From: Candidatus Endomicrobiellum dinenymphae | Lineage (GTDB): Bacteria; Elusimicrobiota; Endomicrobiia; Endomicrobiales; Endomicrobiaceae | NCBI GenBank assembly: GCA_020328135.1 | Contig: JAIXNA010000021.1 | Location: 1-10,332, forward strand | Reading direction: 5' to 3' | DNA length: 10,332 nt | Shown: positions 1 through 7,418 of the stretch, piece by piece | How positions within the stretch are numbered: position 1 is the first letter of the stretch | Layout: each line of letters starts with the position of its first letter | The notes under the pieces: model-generated | Seen by the model: only the letters and a program-made list of their open reading frames with translations | Databases searched by the model: none | Told to the model about the DNA's origin: nothing | Position numbers and translations under genes: made by a program

Positions 1-32
1 GAGGGAATATTGAACCGAGGGAATATTGAACC
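1..32. repeat. Two perfect tandem copies of a 16-bp unit inside rpoA
   Basis: Positions 1-16 and 17-32 are identical (gagggaatattgaacc). The array may continue left of the window. Sixteen is not a multiple of three, so one extra copy shifts the rpoA frame and three extra copies would keep it. Confidence 0.9.
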
Positions 33-644
33 ATCGGTCCATATTTCCATAACAAGCCTGTCATAGTTAAGAGCCTGCTCTACACGAGTGTTTTCAACTT
101 CATAATTAACTTTTGTTACAGGAGAAAACAACGAGTCTAGAAGTATTGTCCCTACAGAATGCTTGTTTGATTTAAGCTCTTCGGAAAGAACATATCCCTT
201 TCCTACAGATACTTCCAATTCCATTTCAAGAGTTGCACCGTTATCTATATTTGCAATTTCCTGTTCAGGATTCATTATCGAAACACTAACGTTTGACCCT
301 ATATCTTTTGCAGTTACTCTCCCTGATTTTTTAACTTTTAAATAAAGTCTTTCCGTCATACCAGAGTGTAACTTTACTCTTATTTTTTTCAAATTTAAAA
401 CGATTTGAGCTACATCTTCTTTAACGCCCTTTAAAACTGCAAATTCATGCAAAGCTCCTGTAATTTTTGCAGAAGTAATGGCAGCGCCTTCAAGACTTGA
501 AAGAAGAATTCTTCTCAGAGAATTCCCTACAGTGTGACCGTAACCGCGCTCAAACGGCTCTGCGGTAAAACGACCATAAAATTTTGTTGCAGTTTTTTCT
601 TCTAAAACAAGTTTGCGTAATTTTTCTAAATCTGGCGCTTTCAT
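1..644 (-). CDS. rpoA: RNA polymerase alpha subunit (RpoA), 3' end outside the window
   Basis: The alpha subunit dimerises to nucleate RNA polymerase assembly. From the ATG at 642-644 the frame is open for 214 codons to the window edge. It shows the family hallmarks: an N-terminal ERGYGHTVGNSLRRILLSS segment (dimerisation core), GMTERLYLKVKKSG, and LNYDRLVMEIWTDGSI near residue 200. The C-terminal DNA-binding domain would lie to the left of the window. The ribosome site GAGG sits 9-10 nt before the ATG. It is the last visible gene of the ribosomal cluster, 40 nt after rpsD. The last visible codons fall in a 16-bp direct duplication. After WTDGSI the frame reads FPRFNIP, unlike the acidic start of the linker that normally follows, so a frameshift at the edge is possible. 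Identification is very secure; intactness of the 3' end is unknown. Confidence 0.95.
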   Translation of the reverse strand, partial: MKAPDLEKLRKLVLEEKTATKFYGRFTAEPFERGYGHTVGNSLRRILLSSLEGAAITSAKITGALHEFAVLKGVKEDVAQIVLNLKKIRVKLHSGMTERLYLKVKKSGRVTAKDIGSNVSVSIMNPEQEIANIDNGATLEMELEVSVGKGYVLSEELKSNKHSVGTILLDSLFSPVTKVNYEVENTRVEQALNYDRLVMEIWTDGSIFPRFNIP

Positions 645-660
645 TCTTTATAACCTCACT

Positions 661-682
661 TAACAGACCATCACGGCTGTTA
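661..682. other. Short inverted repeat in the rpsD-rpoA spacer
   Basis: TAACAG (661-666) and CTGTTA (677-682) are perfect inverted arms around a 10-nt loop, between the rpsD stop codon and the rpoA ribosome site. There is no T-run, so it is not a convincing terminator. It could be an mRNA hairpin that tunes rpoA translation or a processing site. The evidence is only the six-base arms. Confidence 0.3.
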
Positions 683-684
683 GT

Positions 685-1311
685 TTATTTTGAATAGTAC
701 TCGACAATAAGTTGACTGTTTATAGGATGCGAAACTTCTCCTGCGAGCGGCTCGCCTACAACTGTCCCGACAACTTTGTTTTTATCAAAACTCAACCACG
801 TAGGAACAGTTGATACTGTTTTTTCAATAAGTTTTTTTATAACAACGCCTGCTTTATATTTTTCAGATACTGTTATAATGTCGCCGACTTTTACTTGATA
901 ACGCGGAACATCTATTTTTTTTTCGTTAACCAGAACATTGCCGTGGTTAACAACCTGTCTTGCCATTTTCTTAGACGAAGCAAGACCCAAACGTGAAACT
1001 ACATTATCAAGCCTCATCTCAAGAATTTTAAGCAAATTATCACCGGTAGAACCTTTCATTTTTTCAGCTACCTCATAGTAATGACTAAACTGCTCTTCGG
1101 TTAAGTCGTATATTCTCCTTGCCTTCTGCTTTTCACGCAAATGTTTTGCATAGTCGGACATCTTGCTTTTTGCAGCTCCATGCTGTCCGGGACCATTTTT
1201 GCCTCTCTTTCTTTCAAGAGTGCAATTTGAAGAACATCTTTCCCCTTTCAGGAAAAGTTTTTCTCTTTCGCGACGACACAGCTTACATGCTGACCCTAAA
1301 TAACGTGACAT
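685..1311 (-). CDS. rpsD: Small ribosomal subunit protein uS4 (RpsD)
   Basis: uS4 is a primary 16S rRNA-binding protein that nucleates 30S assembly, and in many bacteria it represses its own operon. The 208-residue product has the family's usual length. It begins MSRYLGSACKLCRRE and carries a zinc-type cysteine set (C9, C12, C26, C30), followed by GKNGPGQHG. The S4 RNA-binding domain is at about residues 98-160, with MRLDNVVSRLG and ARQVVNHGNVLVNEKKIDVP. It ends IVEYYSK. A strong GGAGG lies about 10 nt before the ATG. The second cysteine pair is C-X3-C; the spacing I remember for this family is C-X4-C, which may be lineage variation. It lies between rpsK and rpoA as in the standard alpha operon. 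Confidence 0.97.
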   Translation of the reverse strand: MSRYLGSACKLCRREREKLFLKGERCSSNCTLERKRGKNGPGQHGAAKSKMSDYAKHLREKQKARRIYDLTEEQFSHYYEVAEKMKGSTGDNLLKILEMRLDNVVSRLGLASSKKMARQVVNHGNVLVNEKKIDVPRYQVKVGDIITVSEKYKAGVVIKKLIEKTVSTVPTWLSFDKNKVVGTVVGEPLAGEVSHPINSQLIVEYYSK

Positions 1312-1393
1312 CTATTGAAAACCTCCAAGATTATTTGCATTTACTCGAATAAACATCCCAGTCAAGCAGCCGTTGTGCCGAATATCGTTTTTG

Positions 1394-1786
1394 TTATACT
1401 CTTCTGGGCTTAGGCGGACGACATCCATCGTGAGGAACAGGAGTAACATCTTTTACAGCCGTTATGCCAAGACCGGAACTTTGCAAACCTCTGATTGCCG
1501 TTTCTCTGCCTGGACCGGGACCGTTTACAAAAATTGCAATTTGCTTAACGCCAATGTCCACAGCTTTCTTACCCACTGCCGCCGCCGTCATCTGAGCCGC
1601 AAAAGGAGTTCCCTTTTTTGCGCCTTTAAATCCCGAGCCGCCGGCTGAAGCCCAAGACAATGTGTTTCCTCTTTCGTCTGTTATATTAACAATCGTATTG
1701 TTAAACGTCGACGATACATAAGCCCTTGCCACACTGCCGGTATATTTCTTCTTCTTAGATCCACCGGTCTTTTTTTCTTCTGCCAT
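1394..1786 (-). CDS. rpsK: Small ribosomal subunit protein uS11 (RpsK)
   Basis: uS11 is a platform protein of the 30S subunit near the mRNA exit channel. The 130-residue product has a basic, lysine-rich N-terminus (residues 1-16) followed by the conserved core: [56 protein letters not shown] and the C-terminal [18 protein letters not shown]. The length and all blocks are normal. A clear GGAGG lies about 5 nt before the ATG. It sits between rpsM (119 nt upstream) and rpsD (82 nt downstream). These spacers are longer than usual for this operon but contain no gene. Confidence 0.97.
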   Translation of the reverse strand: MAEEKKTGGSKKKKYTGSVARAYVSSTFNNTIVNITDERGNTLSWASAGGSGFKGAKKGTPFAAQMTAAAVGKKAVDIGVKQIAIFVNGPGPGRETAIRGLQSSGLGITAVKDVTPVPHDGCRPPKPRRV

Positions 1787-1905
1787 ACATCCTCCGTATT
1801 TTATTTACGTTTTATTTATTTTTGCATAAACCAATTACTACCTTCTTTAAAATAAACAGATGAGCGAAGATTTGTGACGTAAAAATTCAAAAACTAAGCG
1901 TCAGC

Positions 1906-2301
1906 TTAACCTTTCTTGCCAGGAGTTGCAGCAACTGCCTTGCCCGCCCCCACAGTCTTCCTCTTTCCACGTCTCGTACGACCATTGGTTTTAGATCTCT
2001 GACCCCTTACGGGAAGATTTCTTCTGTGACGAGAACCTCTGTAACTTCCTATTTCTATAAGTCTTTTAATATTTGCTTGGATTTCTCTCCTGAGATCTCC
2101 CTCAACTTTTAAATTTTTGGTTATAATATTGTTCATTTTATTGACTTCTTCTTCTGTTAAATCTTTAACTCTTTTTGCAGGATCTAAAGCAAGCTCTGCG
2201 ATAATTTCGTCTGATATAGCGGATCCGATACCGTAAACATATCTTAACGCTATATCAAGTCTCTTGTTCTTTGGTAAATCCACTCCAGCTACACGAGCCA
2301 T
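1906..2301 (-). CDS. rpsM: Small ribosomal subunit protein uS13 (RpsM)
   Basis: uS13 is a 30S head protein that contacts the P-site tRNA and forms bridges to the 50S subunit. The 131-residue product starts [19 protein letters not shown] and has the helix-hairpin region [14 protein letters not shown]. It continues with [19 protein letters not shown] and the basic tail [20 protein letters not shown]. The tail ends with an alanine/glycine-rich stretch of about 15 residues ([19 protein letters not shown]), a little longer than in common model species. A GGAGG site lies 8 nt before the ATG. It is preceded by rpmJ and followed by rpsK, as expected. Confidence 0.97.
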   Translation of the reverse strand: MARVAGVDLPKNKRLDIALRYVYGIGSAISDEIIAELALDPAKRVKDLTEEEVNKMNNIITKNLKVEGDLRREIQANIKRLIEIGSYRGSRHRRNLPVRGQRSKTNGRTRRGKRKTVGAGKAVAATPGKKG

Positions 2302-2436
2302 TATCTATCCTCCGGATTTTTTACTTCTTTTTCTATCCTATTGCTATCTCGACACTAAAAAGCCTCTCAAAAAAACCATTTCAGAGAAAGCAAAGAAACA
2401 CCACCAAACCCATTTTACAAACCTCAACCAGAAACA

Positions 2437-2550
2437 CTACCCCTGTCTCTGTTTGTGCCTTGGATCCGAACACACTACCCTTACTACGCCTCTGCGTTTT
2501 ACTACTTTACACTTCTGACAAATTGGTTTTACTGATGCTCTGACTTTCAT
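2437..2550 (-). CDS. rpmJ: Large ribosomal subunit protein bL36 (RpmJ)
   Basis: This 37-codon gene encodes a product starting [20 protein letters not shown] and ending DPRHKQRQG, the full normal length of bL36. It is the zinc-binding type, with C11, C14, C27 and H32. bL36 is a small zinc-ribbon protein of the 50S subunit that stabilises 23S rRNA near the peptidyl transferase region. A GGAG ribosome site lies 6 nt before the ATG at 2548-2550. It sits between infA (124 nt upstream) and rpsM (135 nt downstream), the conserved order. The identification is essentially certain despite the small size. Confidence 0.97.
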   Translation of the reverse strand: MKVRASVKPICQKCKVVKRRGVVRVVCSDPRHKQRQG

Positions 2551-2674
2551 TTCAAACTCCATTTTATTTCTACGCTTTACTACAACCTGTACATTACATA
2601 TCACAAAAGAACAACTTTACATCCTTAAGTTTTACACCTAAATAACATTCGTCGTTATTTTACGTCGCTAATTC

Positions 2675-2896
2675 TTACTTCTCTCTGTATGTTATTCTGC
2701 CTCTTGTTAAGTCATAAGGCGAAAGTTCGACTTTCACTTTATCACCGGGAAGGATTTTTATATAATGCATTCTCATCTTACCGCAAATATGCGCCAAAAT
2801 AATATGACCACCCTCTATAATTTCCACTCTAAAAACTGCATTCGGCAGAGATTCCAAAATTTTTCCATCAACAATAATTTTCTCTTCTTTGCTCAT
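2675..2896 (-). CDS. infA: Translation initiation factor IF-1
   Basis: IF-1 is a single OB-fold protein that binds the 30S A site during initiation. The 73-residue product is full length. It shows the family pattern: [60 protein letters not shown] and [13 protein letters not shown]. The start is decided by an AAGG site just upstream that lies inside the end of map. The ATG begins one base after the map TAG stop, so the two genes are almost certainly translationally coupled. Confidence 0.97.
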   Translation of the reverse strand: MSKEEKIIVDGKILESLPNAVFRVEIIEGGHIILAHICGKMRMHYIKILPGDKVKVELSPYDLTRGRITYREK

Positions 2897-2897
2897 T

Positions 2898-3677
2898 CTA
2901 TACCTTTGTTAAAATTTCGTAGCCATCTTCTGTTATTGCAACGGTATGCTCAAAGTGAGCGCTTAAACTGCCATCTCTTGTAACAACCGTCCAGTCATCG
3001 TTCAGCATATAAACTTCATAGCTACCGGCATTCACCATAGGCTCTATTGCAAGCACCATGCCCGGAAGAAGTTTAACACCTGTGTCTGCTTTGCCGTAAT
3101 TGGGGATTTGAGGATCCTCATGTAAAGATCTTCCTATCCCATGTCCAACAAAGTCTCTTACGATAGAAAACCCGCCATTTTCCGCCGTTTCCTGGACTGC
3201 ACAAGAAATATCGCCAAGTCTATTACCCGGCAATGCTTGCTCAATCCCTTTCTGCAAAGATTGTTCTGTAACTCTAAGGAGCCTTGCGGCGGTGTCGGAG
3301 ATACTGCCGACCGCGTAGGTTCTTGCTGCATCGCCATAATAGCCTTCGTAAAGCACTCCCATATCTACAGAAACTATATCACCTGATTTAAGCACACGCG
3401 AAGCGTTAGGAATCCCATGCACTACCTCGTCATTTACTGACACACATGCTGAAGACGGAAAAGGATATTTCATCCCTTGTACGCCAAAAAATGCAGGCAA
3501 CATCTTCAATGATCTTATATATTTTTCTGAAAAAACATCTATATTTTTCGTCGTTATTCCAGGTTTTATTATCTCGGAAAGCTTCTCCAAAATCTCGCCA
3601 ACAACCTTGCCAGCAACTCTCATTTTTTCAATTTCTTTTGCTGTTTTTAATTCTATATTCTGTTTTTTAAAAAACAA
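2898..3677 (-). CDS. map: Methionine aminopeptidase, type I
   Basis: This cytosolic metallopeptidase removes the initiator methionine from nascent proteins. I place the start at the TTG at 3675-3677 (259 residues) because AAAGGGA lies 9 nt before it and family members begin just before [17 protein letters not shown] seven codons further upstream is in frame but overlaps that ribosome site. The five metal ligands are all present: D105 (SVDMG), D116 (GDAART), H179 (GHGIGR), E212 (AIEPM) and E243 (FEHTVAIT), plus the substrate-binding H87 (VVHGIP). It follows the broken adk by 125 nt and is coupled to infA. The gene appears fully functional, so loss of adk has not spread downstream. Confidence 0.95.
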   Translation of the reverse strand: MFFKKQNIELKTAKEIEKMRVAGKVVGEILEKLSEIIKPGITTKNIDVFSEKYIRSLKMLPAFFGVQGMKYPFPSSACVSVNDEVVHGIPNASRVLKSGDIVSVDMGVLYEGYYGDAARTYAVGSISDTAARLLRVTEQSLQKGIEQALPGNRLGDISCAVQETAENGGFSIVRDFVGHGIGRSLHEDPQIPNYGKADTGVKLLPGMVLAIEPMVNAGSYEVYMLNDDWTVVTRDGSLSAHFEHTVAITEDGYEILTKV

Positions 3678-3769
3678 TTTGCTTTCCCTTTGACACACAG
3701 ATTACCCACAGTTATAGCCAAATCGCTTTAAGTTGCTCTGTTAAGTTTTAGCGCCACCTTGTTGCCACT

Positions 3770-3798
3770 GCGAGACTTGCGATGTTTGCAAGTCGCGG
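3770..3798 (-). other. Hairpin immediately after the adk stop codon
   Basis: GACTTGC (3774-3780) and GCAAGTC (3788-3794) pair across a 7-nt loop, and the stem can be lengthened with GCG/CGC using a two-base bulge. It begins a few bases after the adk stop. There is no T-run on the minus strand, so it is more likely an RNA processing or stability hairpin than an intrinsic terminator. Any transcript of map could still pass through it. Confidence 0.35.
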
Positions 3799-4406
3799 TA
3801 ATCTAGACAACAACTTTGATATACTTGCTTATTCGCTCAAACACTTCCGATTCACTATTCAATCCGTCTATACCTATGAGCGACCCTGATTTCTTATAAT
3901 ATTTAATCAAAGGCTTTGTTTGCTTTTCATAAACAGAAAGTCTATCCCTTACGATATCCTCTTTATCATCATTTCTTTGAACAAGCTCTTTGTCGCAAAG
4001 ATCGCATCTGTTCACTTCCTTTGGAGGAAGCATTGTTACATGATAACTCGCTCCGCAAGAGCAAACTCTTCTTCCCACTATTCTTTTTACCGCTTCTTCG
4101 AAACGGACGTCTATAAAGAATACTACATCTATTTTTATATTTTCTACCTTAAGCATTGCATCCAACTCTTCTGCTTGCTTTACTGTTCTGGGAAATCCAT
4201 CCAAAAGAAATCCTTTTTTTACGTCATCTTTTGTAAGACGATTCTTAACCATGTTAACAACTATCTCGTCAGGAACAAGCTGCCCCGATGCAAGAAGTTT
4301 GCCTATAACTTTATCTGACTTTTTTACTTCTCTAAACATGTCGCCCGTTGATAAATGCATTACGCCAAACTTTTCTACAATTCTCTTAGCCTGCGTGCCT
4401 TTCCCT

Positions 4407-4573
4407 GCTCCGAGGGCGTTGCTCTGTTTTTATTGCTAAAACCGTGAAAAAATCCTTATTTATCAATATAAAAATTGCAAAAATGTGTCGAAACGCAAAA
4501 ATAAGGAATTATCGCCTGTAAATAAAGAAATTCTTAAATTTCACAACTAAAAACAAAGCAACGCCGCTCCGGG
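4407..4573. mobile_element. MITE-like 151-bp inverted-repeat element with 8-bp target duplications
   Basis: The element proper is 4415-4565. Its left end, GGCGTTGCTCTGTTTTTA (4415-4432), and right end (4548-4565) are inverted repeats matching at 17 of 18 positions. It is flanked by GCTCCGAG (4407-4414) and GCTCCGGG (4566-4573), an 8-bp direct repeat with one difference. A second, inner pair of inverted segments (about 4451-4460 and 4499-4510, ccttatt/aataagg) would let the whole element fold as a long imperfect hairpin. It encodes no protein. The insertion splits adk exactly. By structure it is a non-autonomous element moved in trans by a transposase not seen here. I do not recognise its family. 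Confidence 0.85.
4465..4491 (-). promoter_or_regulatory. Possible sigma-70-type promoter inside the element
   Basis: On the minus strand, TCGACA (5 of 6 to the -35 consensus) and TATATT (5 of 6 to the -10 consensus) are separated by 15 bp, pointing toward the adk remnant and map. The short spacer and AT-rich background make chance occurrence likely. It would be meaningful only if transcription starts are mapped there. Confidence 0.25.
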
Positions 4574-4597
4574 AGGGTCCACAAGTACACAATTCGC

Positions 4598-4731
4598 TGC
4601 CGCACTCCTGTTATTATCTTGCGTTAATTTTGTGCCAACTTTTACGCATGAACACAAAACAAAAATAAACAGAACAACAATATTACTGCATTTCTATCTT
4701 ACTATCCGGAAATATCCATCAAATTTTCAGA
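4598..4731. other. Spacer between adk and the sugar-porter pseudogene
   Basis: This holds only the old adk ribosome site (CTCCT at 4605-4609 on the plus strand) and AT-rich sequence. I see no gene, terminator or promoter that I would defend. secY, which precedes adk in many bacteria, is absent here. Confidence 0.6.
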
Positions 4732-6072
4732 TTAAATTGTTTTTGATTTTTTGTATAGAGTAATTTCTATATTTTCTAATGTTCTACCGCGAGTTTCAAA
4801 AACTTTGTGTTTTATAAATAAAATCGACACTACCACCATAACTGCGTAAAACATAAATAAAGTCGCCCCATGCTTTTTCAAAGAAAACCTGAAACGATAA
4901 TGTAACTATCAAATTTGCTAACCAATTTGCGACACACTTATACCACACCAAGCCTTCTTACTCTTAAAGGGAACATCTCGCCTATCACATTATCCATATT
5001 ATAGAGTAAAAAAGAATATATATGCATAGATAACACATAAGGTAACATGCCCCAAAATAGCACTCGTCGAAAAATGAAAAAATGATGAAAAAGACAAAAA
5101 TATCAAAGAGATTGCCATTCCAATGCCTCCGATGGTAAGCATCTTCTTGCGATCAAATTTATCCATAATAAATAAAGTAAGAACGGTAACAAAAACATTT
5201 AGAATACCTACACTGATAGCGTCTAACATTGCCGATGAAGTCCCAAGTCCGATAGAGATAAAAATAGTCGGAGCGTAATAAAATTACCGTATTAATACCT
5301 ATCAATTGCTGCGACATGGCAAGACCTATGACCAATGCGGATCTACCCATTTTTGCATTAATTCTTTTAAGCCGCCACTTTTTTCTTCGTCACTTGCGTT
5401 TTTAATTTCAGAGAGTTCTTGAGCAATTTCAGCAGCAGTGCTTTGACTTCTTAAAAAATTCAAAATCTCTATTACGTTTTTTCTCTACTTTTACTGACAA
5501 GCCATCTCGGGCTTTCAGGTAAATATAGATCTCCACAAAACAATATCCCTGAAAGGATTACAGCAAAGCCAAGCATTATGCATCATCCGTCCGTAAAACC
5601 TTTAAAGGACATATCAACTAGATATACCGATAAAATGCCAAGTGTAATACCATCAACTGATTCAATATGTTGATAGCACGCCGTGTGCGGCGAGATTTCA
5701 CAGGAGCTATTCCTGCCAGGTACAGAGACGCCAATGCAGATGCTCCTCCAACAGCAGTTCCTAAAAATATTCTTGCCAGCGTCAAAGTAACTGCATTTCC
5801 TGCACACGCTGATGACAAAGATCCTGCAGTAACAACGCGGCTGTCAACACCATTTTTCTACGTCTGTATCTATCGGATAGAAGAATGGTAACTGCAGTGC
5901 CTACTATGGTGCCAAGTAGTATGGTGCACAACAACCCCTTGTTCAAAAGAAGTCAAGACCACATCATTTTTAATAAATACTATCGCTCCGGATATAACAC
6001 CGGTATCGTAACCGAAAAGAAGTCCGCCTAAAGCATCAAAAAATAAATAACACCTCTGCTAATCTTTTTCAT
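4732..6072 (-). pseudogene. MFS sugar porter (XylE/GLUT-like), multiply frameshifted
   Basis: Sugar-porter family proteins are 12-helix secondary transporters for hexoses or pentoses. Fragments in all three minus frames follow the family order over a normal full length (about 445 codons). ATG at 6070-6072 begins MKKISRGV, and a shift leads to [17 protein letters not shown]. Next come [20 protein letters not shown] (the loop 2-3 signature), LARIFLGTAVGGASALASLY with LAGIAPVKSRR, GITLGILSVYLVD, GLAMSQQLIGINTVI, GILNVFVTVLTLFIMDKFDR, GEMFPLRVRRLGV and NWLANLIVTLSFQVFF. The C-terminus is VFETRGRTLENIE before the stop at 4732-4734. I count at least six frameshifts or stops, including one in a T-run near the start. 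It is beyond function. Its substrate cannot be told from the sequence. Confidence 0.9.
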
Positions 6073-6119
6073 AAGTCTTTCTTGGTAGTTTAATTTACTT
6101 TAAACAACGCGCTGCAACT

Positions 6120-6782
6120 TCAATATTCCAACTGTCCAAAATAGTTAAATAACTCTCGATGATTACTAAATATTTCATCTGCTTCCGCAAGATTTTCTCT
6201 AGATAAACTTGTGGCTACCGCGCAACAAAACATTTTTGCCGCTTTAGCCGCTTTTACACCGTAAGGAGCATTTTCCACAACCATGCAATTTTTGGGTAAA
6301 ACATTTAAGTTTTTTGCTGCAGTTAAATATGATTCGGGATTAGGTTTTGCCTTCTTTACCATATCTCCAGCAACAACGGTATCAAATAAATTGTATAACT
6401 CTTCTGGAAGAATGCACTGTGCTTCCCTTGAGGCAGATCCGGTAACAAGACCAACTAAAATTCCTTGATTTTTCAACGATTTTATGAATTCAGGAATGCC
6501 CGTAAAAATAAATCTTTTAAAATATTTTTTAAATATTTTCTCTCTTTCATGGACTACTTTGTTCATTATTTTGGATTGCAATGATATGCCCGATTGTTTA
6601 AACGCAAATTCTATTACTTCGCCCCACTTTGCGCCTTCCATCTCAAAAATAAGCAAGGGAACGATGCGCACATCATGTTGTCTTAAAACTTCAAACCAAG
6701 AAATAAAATGATACGGCATTGAATCCACCACCACTCCGTCCATGTCAAAAAACACTGCTTTGCGACACTGCTTTGAAGACAT
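6120..6782 (-). CDS. HAD-superfamily hydrolase, beta-phosphoglucomutase/sugar-phosphatase-like
   Basis: The 220-residue product is a complete HAD subfamily IA enzyme, a cytosolic phosphotransferase using an aspartyl-phosphate intermediate. Motif I is FFDMDGVVVDS with nucleophile D13 and acid/base D15. The helical cap spans about residues 22-90. Motif II is LVTGSAS (T114). Motif III is KPNPESY (K146). Motif IV is VVENAPYGVKAAKAA (E170, N171), a known variant of the commoner ED pair. The cap and motifs resemble beta-phosphoglucomutase and small sugar-phosphate phosphatases, but these cannot be separated by eye. AAAGGTGG lies 8 nt before the ATG. It starts 39 nt after the CoA-binding gene, so the two are probably cotranscribed. 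Its neighbours (sugar porter, SemiSWEETs) favour a sugar-phosphate substrate; that is inference. Confidence 0.85.
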   Translation of the reverse strand: MSSKQCRKAVFFDMDGVVVDSMPYHFISWFEVLRQHDVRIVPLLIFEMEGAKWGEVIEFAFKQSGISLQSKIMNKVVHEREKIFKKYFKRFIFTGIPEFIKSLKNQGILVGLVTGSASREAQCILPEELYNLFDTVVAGDMVKKAKPNPESYLTAAKNLNVLPKNCMVVENAPYGVKAAKAAKMFCCAVATSLSRENLAEADEIFSNHRELFNYFGQLEY

Positions 6783-6821
6783 TTACTTTTCCACCTTTCT
6801 GTTCTAATTGCAATAAAATAA

Positions 6822-7196
6822 TTACCAAACTCCGCGTGCAACCATAAAACAACCGCGATCTGTAATTTTTATTCCTGCATCTTTTGCTTTTTTTGCCGCT
6901 GTTTCCGACACAGAACCGGGCTGCATCCAAACTTCTTTTATGCCAAGTGCTATAGCGTCGTCAACAGCTTGATCAGTAACAACAGGAGGAACCACTGTTA
7001 AAACTATATCCGGTTTGGTTGGTAAATTTTTTAATGATCTATACACCGTTTGTCCTGCGACTTTGCCGCCGCGTGCTCCCACAGCAACAGCTTTAAAACC
7101 TGCGCCAAGTAAATCTGTAAAAATCCTATATCCAAATTTATCGGGATTTTCTGAAACACCAACTACGGCAATGAGCTTATTTTCATCCACACACAA
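6822..7196 (-). CDS. CoA-binding domain protein (YccU-like)
   Basis: The 124-residue product is a single Rossmann-like CoA-binding domain of the YccU type. It shows KLIAVVGVSENPDKFGYRIF, a GYxVxPVNP-like segment read here as GFKAVAVGARGGKVAGQTVY, SLKNLPTKPDIVLTVVPPVV, GIKEVWMQPGS and the terminal GIKITDRGCFMVARG. These line up with the domain family, whose cellular role is poorly known; some members bind CoA. The start is not an ATG. TTG at 7194-7196, 6 nt after GAGG, is my choice, and GTG two codons on is possible. It lies directly upstream of the HAD gene and probably shares its transcript. Confidence 0.8.
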   Translation of the reverse strand: MCVDENKLIAVVGVSENPDKFGYRIFTDLLGAGFKAVAVGARGGKVAGQTVYRSLKNLPTKPDIVLTVVPPVVTDQAVDDAIALGIKEVWMQPGSVSETAAKKAKDAGIKITDRGCFMVARGVW

Positions 7197-7242
7197 TACA
7201 TCCTCTCTTATAGTCGAACAACTTTATTGCATATCTCTGCTA

Positions 7243-7314
7243 TTACGATACTGCCACAAAAATACCGCAATAACTTACGGCAATTAATAATACCAAAAAC
7301 AATAAAACATGCAT
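7243..7314 (-). CDS. Possible micro-ORF, 23-residue single membrane helix
   Basis: ATG at 7312-7314 opens a 23-codon frame, MHVLLFLVLLIAVSYCGIFV plus three residues. It is almost entirely hydrophobic and is preceded by AAGG at a 7-nt spacing. Two stop codons follow in tandem. The next bases in the same frame (QRYAIKLFDYKRG) also read like protein, so this could be the start of a longer small membrane protein broken by a stop. I recognise no family. Chance is a real alternative in AT-rich DNA. Confidence 0.3.
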   Translation of the reverse strand: MHVLLFLVLLIAVSYCGIFVAVS

Positions 7315-7418
7315 AAAACAACCTTATTTTTTCTCGCACATTGTTTTCTCCATCGTGGTTCGAAAGAGAATTACTACAGCGTTTTTATTCTCCCTTCTGT
7401 TTCTGTATCTACCTGATA

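Larger units (their letters stand above)
3803..4597 (-). pseudogene. adk: Adenylate kinase, interrupted in the P-loop by a small inverted-repeat element
   Basis: Adenylate kinase interconverts ATP + AMP and 2 ADP. From 4406 down to 3803 the frame reads [16 protein letters not shown], then HLSTGDMFR (AMP-binding), [15 protein letters not shown], a cysteine-containing LID (CSCGASYH ... CDLCDKEL), [13 protein letters not shown] and a normal C-terminus. Upstream of the 151-bp insertion, the minus strand at about 4566-4594 reads NCVLVDPPGA, the missing beginning of the P-loop. Deleting the element plus one 8-bp repeat joins these as VLVDPPGAGKGTQ in frame. Stop codons inside the element block read-through. 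An AGGAG site (4605-4609) precedes the old start, but no ATG, GTG or TTG remains at the expected spot (GCG AAT). The usual glycine before PPGAGKG is aspartate. A re-start at ATG 4360 would lack the ATP-binding loop. The order adk-map-infA is the conserved one. Confidence 0.92.

Noticed and set aside
163..345. Plus-strand ORF of 60 codons
   Set aside because: It lies antisense to clearly coding rpoA sequence and has no recognisable domain or ribosome site.
1119..1648. Plus-strand ORFs of 77 and 91 codons
   Set aside because: They are antisense to rpsD and rpsK, which are certain genes.
2264..2543. Two overlapping plus-strand ORFs over the rpsM-rpmJ spacer
   Set aside because: They overlap rpmJ on the other strand, have low-complexity composition and no family resemblance.
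3916..4318. Plus-strand ORF of 132 codons opposite adk
   Set aside because: The protein sequence on the minus strand is unmistakably adenylate kinase; the plus frame is a shadow.
4415..4565. Self-splicing intron or intein as the adk interruption
   Set aside because: 151 bp is far too short for a group I or II intron. It has in-frame stops, and the inverted ends plus target duplication point to transposition.
4999..5229. Minus-strand ORF of 76 codons as an independent small membrane protein
   Set aside because: It matches the NVxxT...DKFDRK segment of sugar porters and fits in order with fragments on both sides, so it is part of the pseudogene.
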